The notes below the pieces were generated by a model. The model worked only from the letters and a program-made list of their open reading frames with translations. It had not been told where the DNA came from and did no database searches. This document shows positions 6,401 through 9,092 of a stretch of 9,092 nt of DNA, piece by piece. Positions within the stretch are counted from its first letter, which is position 1; each line of letters starts with the position of its first letter. The DNA comes from an uncultured Chloroflexota bacterium (lineage in GTDB: Bacteria; Chloroflexota; Anaerolineae; Aggregatilineales; Phototrophicaceae), in contig CAIVEA010000980.1 in NCBI GenBank assembly GCA_903904765.1, positions 1 through 9,092 of the forward strand. The letters run 5' to 3'. A program made the position numbers and the translations under genes.

Positions 6401-8782
6401 CTTGCGGAAGATCATCACCGCCGGATGGTCATAGACGTGGAAGGCTTCTTCGGCCTCGAACTCGTTCAACCATCCCGGCGCGTTGTAGTACGGCAAATAC
6501 TGGTCGGACACGCGGAACGGGCCGAACTCAAACGTCTCTTGAAATTCCTGCACCCGTTCATAGCCCAACGTGCCATCGAACAGGGCATCGTAGAAACGCA
6601 TGGTCATCGGCCAACGGTACGGGATGCGGTTTTGCGTGTCATAGCGGCGGTTGGTGGAGATCACCAGATAGTCGCTGTTATCCAGCGCCGTCTGCATGAT
6701 GTCGCGCTTATAGGGTTCTTCGTCGTAATAAATCTGGAGTTTGTAGCCGTTGATGGCGGACGACCACAGATCACGCCCTTTGCAATCCGCGAGGCTGACC
6801 AGTCCCGGGCCGGGATTGTCCTTCAGCGTCACCCCGTCCGGCAGGGCGCACACTTTGGGCAGCGACACTTCATCCCAGTCGCCTTCCCACGAGAACACCA
6901 CACCGGCACTGATGATCGGCCCGCCAGAAAGCACCTGAAAATTGAAGGTGTAGGTTTCGCCTGCTTTGACTGCCAGCGGGTTATCCAGCGGAATATCGTA
7001 GGCGCTGCCCAGAATGTGCTGACCGCGCTTCAGGTCGGCGGTCAGTGTCCCTTCGGCCACAATCTGATTCGAGCCGGGGACGGTGATCTGTACACGGATG
7101 CTCTCCATGCCGTCATCATCGTTCGGGTCGCCCAGATGCGGTGAATGTACCTTGCTGATCGTGCCATCGGCTGGAACGCGGAAATCCGCGCTGAACGGCA
7201 CGCCTTCCATATAGATCGAAGCCTGCTGGTTCAGCGGCGTGTTGTCGTCAAAAGCCGGCTGGTTGTACACCGCGATATTCATCAGCGGCGCATCTGTCCC
7301 GTCCACCTGCATCGAGAAATCGGCGGACAGGTTCTCCCACACCCAGTTGCTGGACTGCGCCGGCGCGAACATGCTGCGGTAGATATTGGTGAACATGAGC
7401 GCCCACAGCAGCGTGAAGCCCGTCACACCCACCAGCAGCCCCCACGCCACCGCCCGCCGCCATGCCGTCTTCTGCCGCGCGCGCTTGACCAGTTCAACCA
7501 GCGCCCACGCCGCCAGCAGTGCCAGCATCGGGTACATGGGCAGGTAGTAGCGCATGGTCATCACCCACAGGTTGCCCAACCATGCGAAGTACACCAGCAC
7601 CCACACGAACGGCAGCAGGTTTTGCAGCGCCCCTGCCCGCCCCCGGATCAGCCGCCAGCCACTCACACCCCACGCCAGCCAACCGGTCAGCCCCATGCCG
7701 ATGCCCATGCCCCACAGCACCATATTGGCGAAGGGGAACAGATACGGGGTGCGCCCCACCCACTGCCAGTTGGGGGGCGATTCGGCGTTGCCGCTGACGA
7801 GATATTGCGCCTGCCCCATGTCCTCCAGCCAGCGCGGGTTCGGCACGATGCCGAAGAAGCCGGGACCGCTGAAGGCATACGGGTTCGCCACGCGGAACAC
7901 GAGGATGGTCGCCACACCTGCCACCACCAGCCCGACGAAAATGCGGATGATGATGCGCCCGCGTTCACCCCACGCCACCTGCCCGTCCAGCGCAGGCAGC
8001 GCCCGCACGATGGCCGCCAGCAGCAGCAGGCCGACCAGCGGGGCGGTGTTAATCCGGCAGGCCAGCGCCGCGCCGAAGAAAATGCCAAAAGCGATATAGG
8101 CTCGTCGGCGGCCTGTGGTCTGCACCACCACCGCGCAGTAGATGGTCAGCGTCACGAACAGGTTGCTGATCGCGTCCACCGTCCAGAAGTGCGACTGCTG
8201 GATGGAGAACACCGCGCAGGCGTACAGCGCCGAAGCCAGCAGCCCCACCCATTTGCCGTGCAATTGCAGGCCGATGAAGAACACCGTCAGGATCACGCCC
8301 ATCTCCGCCAGCGCGGAGAGCGTGCGCCCGACCAGTTGTGCGCCGTTATAGCCCACCCATGAGGTGTCTCCGGTGGCCTGCACCGTCCAATCGGCGGCGG
8401 CGCGCACCATGAACACAGGCAGCGTTCCGTACACCATCAGACCATGACCGAGGTTGTTGGGGTTATAGGGGGAGCAAGCCGCGTCGAAGTAGCCACCGCG
8501 TCCGCCCGTGTCCGGGTAGCGCGTCAGACAGTCCTGCGCCTGCTGGTCAATATCGGCATCGGTGAACGACAGCGCCCCGCCAATGGACGATACCACGCCC
8601 GTCAGGAAACGCTCGTCAGGATGCCAGTGGACGAAATCATCCCAGTTCTGACCCACAAAGCGAAAATAGCCGCCCGCCAGCAGAATCAACGCCAGCAGCA
8701 CGCCCACCAGCACATCGCTGCGCGAGAGTCCTATGCTGCGGGCTGGTTTGCGAACATCGGACGAAAAAGCTGCGTCCACCAT
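3455..8782 (-). CDS. Giant GT39/PMT-like glycosyltransferase fused to a YYY (DUF2298) domain
   Basis: About 1775 residues. ATG at 8782 is chosen because AGG lies five bases upstream; an in-frame GTG at 8788 would add two residues. Module 1 (about 24-468) is a GT-C fold. After helix 1 comes HWHPDER (52-58), with D56/E57 the expected catalytic acidic pair, then YNPNN...HGLMVYGTLPVF (106-124), a GR pair (152-153) and repeated helices. Module 2 (about 469-888) is soluble and extracytoplasmic. It has a beta-rich stretch (518-643), then mixed alpha/beta ending in VYDHPAVMIFRK (783-794), a tail I recall from Chloroflexota GT39 proteins. Module 3 (about 891-1775) is a complete YYY domain: EKPMD (1019-1023), YYYYG (1050-1054), DLHAH (1268-1272), NTVFKFYIQAW (1512-1522), LTGLP...GWNFHQRQ (1661-1676). 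Inside it lies an Ala/Pro-rich linker (1098-1134). Module 1 probably moves a sugar from a lipid carrier to an acceptor outside the membrane (family knowledge). What the YYY half does is unknown. The next gene starts within its last codons. Confidence 0.93.
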   Translation of the reverse strand: MVDAAFSSDVRKPARSIGLSRSDVLVGVLLALILLAGGYFRFVGQNWDDFVHWHPDERFLTGVVSSIGGALSFTDADIDQQAQDCLTRYPDTGGRGGYFDAACSPYNPNNLGHGLMVYGTLPVFMVRAAADWTVQATGDTSWVGYNGAQLVGRTLSALAEMGVILTVFFIGLQLHGKWVGLLASALYACAVFSIQQSHFWTVDAISNLFVTLTIYCAVVVQTTGRRRAYIAFGIFFGAALACRINTAPLVGLLLLAAIVRALPALDGQVAWGERGRIIIRIFVGLVVAGVATILVFRVANPYAFSGPGFFGIVPNPRWLEDMGQAQYLVSGNAESPPNWQWVGRTPYLFPFANMVLWGMGIGMGLTGWLAWGVSGWRLIRGRAGALQNLLPFVWVLVYFAWLGNLWVMTMRYYLPMYPMLALLAAWALVELVKRARQKTAWRRAVAWGLLVGVTGFTLLWALMFTNIYRSMFAPAQSSNWVWENLSADFSMQVDGTDAPLMNIAVYNQPAFDDNTPLNQQASIYMEGVPFSADFRVPADGTISKVHSPHLGDPNDDDGMESIRVQITVPGSNQIVAEGTLTADLKRGQHILGSAYDIPLDNPLAVKAGETYTFNFQVLSGGPIISAGVVFSWEGDWDEVSLPKVCALPDGVTLKDNPGPGLVSLADCKGRDLWSSAINGYKLQIYYDEEPYKRDIMQTALDNSDYLVISTNRRYDTQNRIPYRWPMTMRFYDALFDGTLGYERVQEFQETFEFGPFRVSDQYLPYYNAPGWLNEFEAEEAFHVYDHPAVMIFRKTDAYSSQRTAELLNSVPLQKIDNAPQLYNCPYLAQTTPGAFYCDPTLVGVVPLYSLSARSIPTLLQFPPDLFKIQTEGGTWSERFHSASPINTEPLVSIGVWWLTIMVFGWAAWPLLFTLFPRLADRGYSLAKITGLVLVSWMAWFAASARLPLWSQNGILLGLIVLALFGVFLLRRERGGFRAHIRTHWRQMLTIELITVLAFLGFLIVRLSNPDLWHPSFGGEKPMDFAYFNGVLRSTVFPPVDPWHSGGYINYYYYGYVIVGGPVLLIGMMPSIAYNLIIPTLYALTGIGAFAVAFNLVSRRLPASAAPAVDPAADAPSAGDENGTWTPPTPQPLPRLGNPWVAGVAALLLAVVLGNLDTPRVFVSEGLLRTGYYQQPAVLQNQYVQDYTVKNGAPPAGEEFNNIIAQSISDSQSPFQSAWRGLQRLLSGVPLDLAPNRWYWAPTRIISESADGGGNAIAEFPFFTFLYGDLHAHMIAMPLLFFVMAFVMHEVLAAGDDPRRRLPLVLALAVGGLVVGLLRPTNTWDWITFMLLSVLGLAYAWWLSISRISRAALVTLAGRVGGFMGFSVLFTIPFITWYASTYNRALQWTGPYTQLWMYFTIHGLFLFLLVSLLAWDTARWLRTTRVAALRGKGIPLMAFGIFVAVILVGALLMAFSIPVTVVALPILLWVALLFFRGGQTREMQVVLALAGLAVALTLGVEYVVLDGDIGRQNTVFKFYIQAWLLFSAAGGVAASWLLRSSSNWRGGLRTVWTTLLALLVLAGALYPLMASKGRAQDRMSPNAPLTLADVPLTLDGMAYMQYASEYEGDPNLLQADPSLAPFALADDYNLVRWMQENIKGTPIIMEGRADREYRWESRIAILTGLPSVNGWNFHQRQQRTFDPLPRLVQQRVANINAFYSTMDIASAWAILQHYDVSYVVVSRLEMAYYPTTGLSKFNDMVQQGKLKVVYQGGAAILYEVVRDAGFQMNEDARGGT
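3474..3478 (-). promoter_or_regulatory. Ribosome binding site (GAGGA) for the 861-residue YYY gene
   Basis: GAGGA lies eight bases before the GTG at 3465 and inside the last codons of the upstream gene. It decides the GTG start. The two reading frames overlap by 11 bp. Confidence 0.75.
5621..5635 (-). other. YYYxG signature of the first YYY domain
   Basis: Four successive TAC codons and a GGC encode YYYYG (1050-1054 of the fusion protein), the motif that gives the family its name. It follows a conserved EKPMD and FPP block at the same spacing as in the downstream paralog. Confidence 0.85.
8612..8617 (-). other. Predicted catalytic Asp-Glu of the GT39 module
   Basis: GAC GAG encodes D56-E57 in HPDER, placed directly after the first membrane helix. 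In PMT/GT39 (GT-C) enzymes an acidic DE in the first outer loop is the catalytic or metal-associated site. Its presence suggests that the N-terminal module is active. Confidence 0.65.
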
Positions 8783-8839
8783 AAACACCTACACGGTTTT
8801 AAGAAGCCTTCGCTTGTACACGGACGCGGGAGGATTTCC
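8783..8839 (-). other. 57-bp intergenic gap
   Basis: This is the only non-coding gap in the window. Read on the minus strand it contains GAGGA-AA-TCCTC just after the upstream stop and a short AAGC-GAAG-GCTT inverted repeat, neither followed by a run of T. I see no convincing -35/-10 promoter and no terminator, so transcription probably reads through from the upstream gene. Confidence 0.45.
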
Positions 8840-9092
8840 TCAACCCGCTGCCACGCCCGTCTGAATCGTGAAATCGGCAAAGCCCTGCGCCCCCAGTGGC
8901 GGCACACGGTACACCATGAAATCGTCACCCGGTTTGTAGCTGGTCATGCGTTGAGCGTAACCCGCAGGGAACCATTCGCGCAGCAGCGCCGCCGTATCCT
9001 CGTCCTCCGGTTTGTAGAAGAACAGCAAATCCTCATCAGGATTCAGGCGGTAAGCATCGCTGCGTACAGACGCATCATACAGGAACTTCGGC
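8840..9092 (-). CDS. C-terminal end of an upstream gene, probably a GT39-like membrane glycosyltransferase (partial)
   Basis: 83 codons are visible before TGA at 8842-8840; the gene starts outside the window. The frame runs unbroken to the right edge, so the short version beginning at a TTG (9028) is only an internal fragment. The visible part is soluble: LYDASVR, then LFFYKPEDEDTAALLREWF, then DDFMVYRVPP near the end. It has no membrane helix. An alternating strand/helix tail ending in a VYRVP-type strand resembles the extracytoplasmic C-terminal tails of GT39/PMT-like and TIGR03663-like proteins, and the neighbourhood supports that. The fragment is too short for a firm family call; another envelope protein is possible. 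It runs in the same direction as the following genes and lies 57 bp upstream of them, consistent with one operon. Confidence 0.7.
   Translation of the reverse strand, partial: PKFLYDASVRSDAYRLNPDEDLLFFYKPEDEDTAALLREWFPAGYAQRMTSYKPGDDFMVYRVPPLGAQGFADFTIQTGVAAG

Noticed and set aside
7145..8362. Long plus-strand open frame (405 codons) opposite the GT39 module
   Set aside because: Its translation is dominated by His, Gln, Arg and Pro with no hydrophobic pattern or motif. It is the mirror of a GC-rich coding sequence, and the minus-strand frame has clear domains.
8789..8839. Small hairpins in the intergenic gap as a terminator or promoter operator
   Set aside because: Stems are only 4-5 bp with no T-run and no -35/-10 pattern; they are too weak to call.
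9026..9028. TTG at 9028 as the start of a separate 62-residue gene
   Set aside because: The same frame stays open to the window edge with coding-like sequence, so this is the tail of a longer gene.

Overview
The window is almost wholly filled by one co-directional block of genes on the minus strand. They encode very large, hydrophobic membrane proteins of the GT-C (PMT-like) glycosyltransferase and 'YYY' (DUF2298 / Chlor_Arch_YYY) families. From memory of these families, YYY proteins together with TIGR03663-like ('Agl23') neighbours point to Chloroflexota (Anaerolineae-like), or less likely certain archaea. The GC-rich bacterial-style sequence, the GAGGA ribosome binding site and the GTG start favour a Chloroflexota bacterium. 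The taxonomic call is an inference, as no marker gene is present.

Layout in transcription order (right to left): (1) 8840-9092, the last 83 codons of a gene that starts outside the window, probably the extracytoplasmic tail of a membrane glycosyltransferase. (2) A 57-bp gap. (3) 3455-8782, a protein of about 1775 residues that joins an N-terminal GT39/PMT-like module (with its acidic DE pair) and a soluble extracytoplasmic region containing a beta-rich stretch to a complete C-terminal YYY domain. (4) 880-3465, a stand-alone 861-residue YYY protein, starting 11 bp inside the previous gene behind a good ribosome binding site. (5) 1-883, the first 294 codons of a TIGR03663/Agl23-like protein, whose likely ATG overlaps the previous stop as ATGA. 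Tight packing and overlaps indicate one operon with translational coupling. No promoter, terminator, RNA gene, mobile element, CRISPR array or significant repeat was seen.

How they may work together: GT-C enzymes use lipid-linked sugars and act on the outer face of the membrane. A GT39-YYY fusion, a second YYY protein and an Agl23-like protein look like parts of one envelope-glycan machine, for example surface polymer or protein glycosylation, or handling of lipid-linked sugars. The YYY domain has no biochemical function known to me. Its two copies here share several motif blocks (EKPMD, YYYxG, DxHxH, NTxFKFYxQAW, LTGxPxxxGWxxHxRQ), which are the best handle on an undescribed activity.
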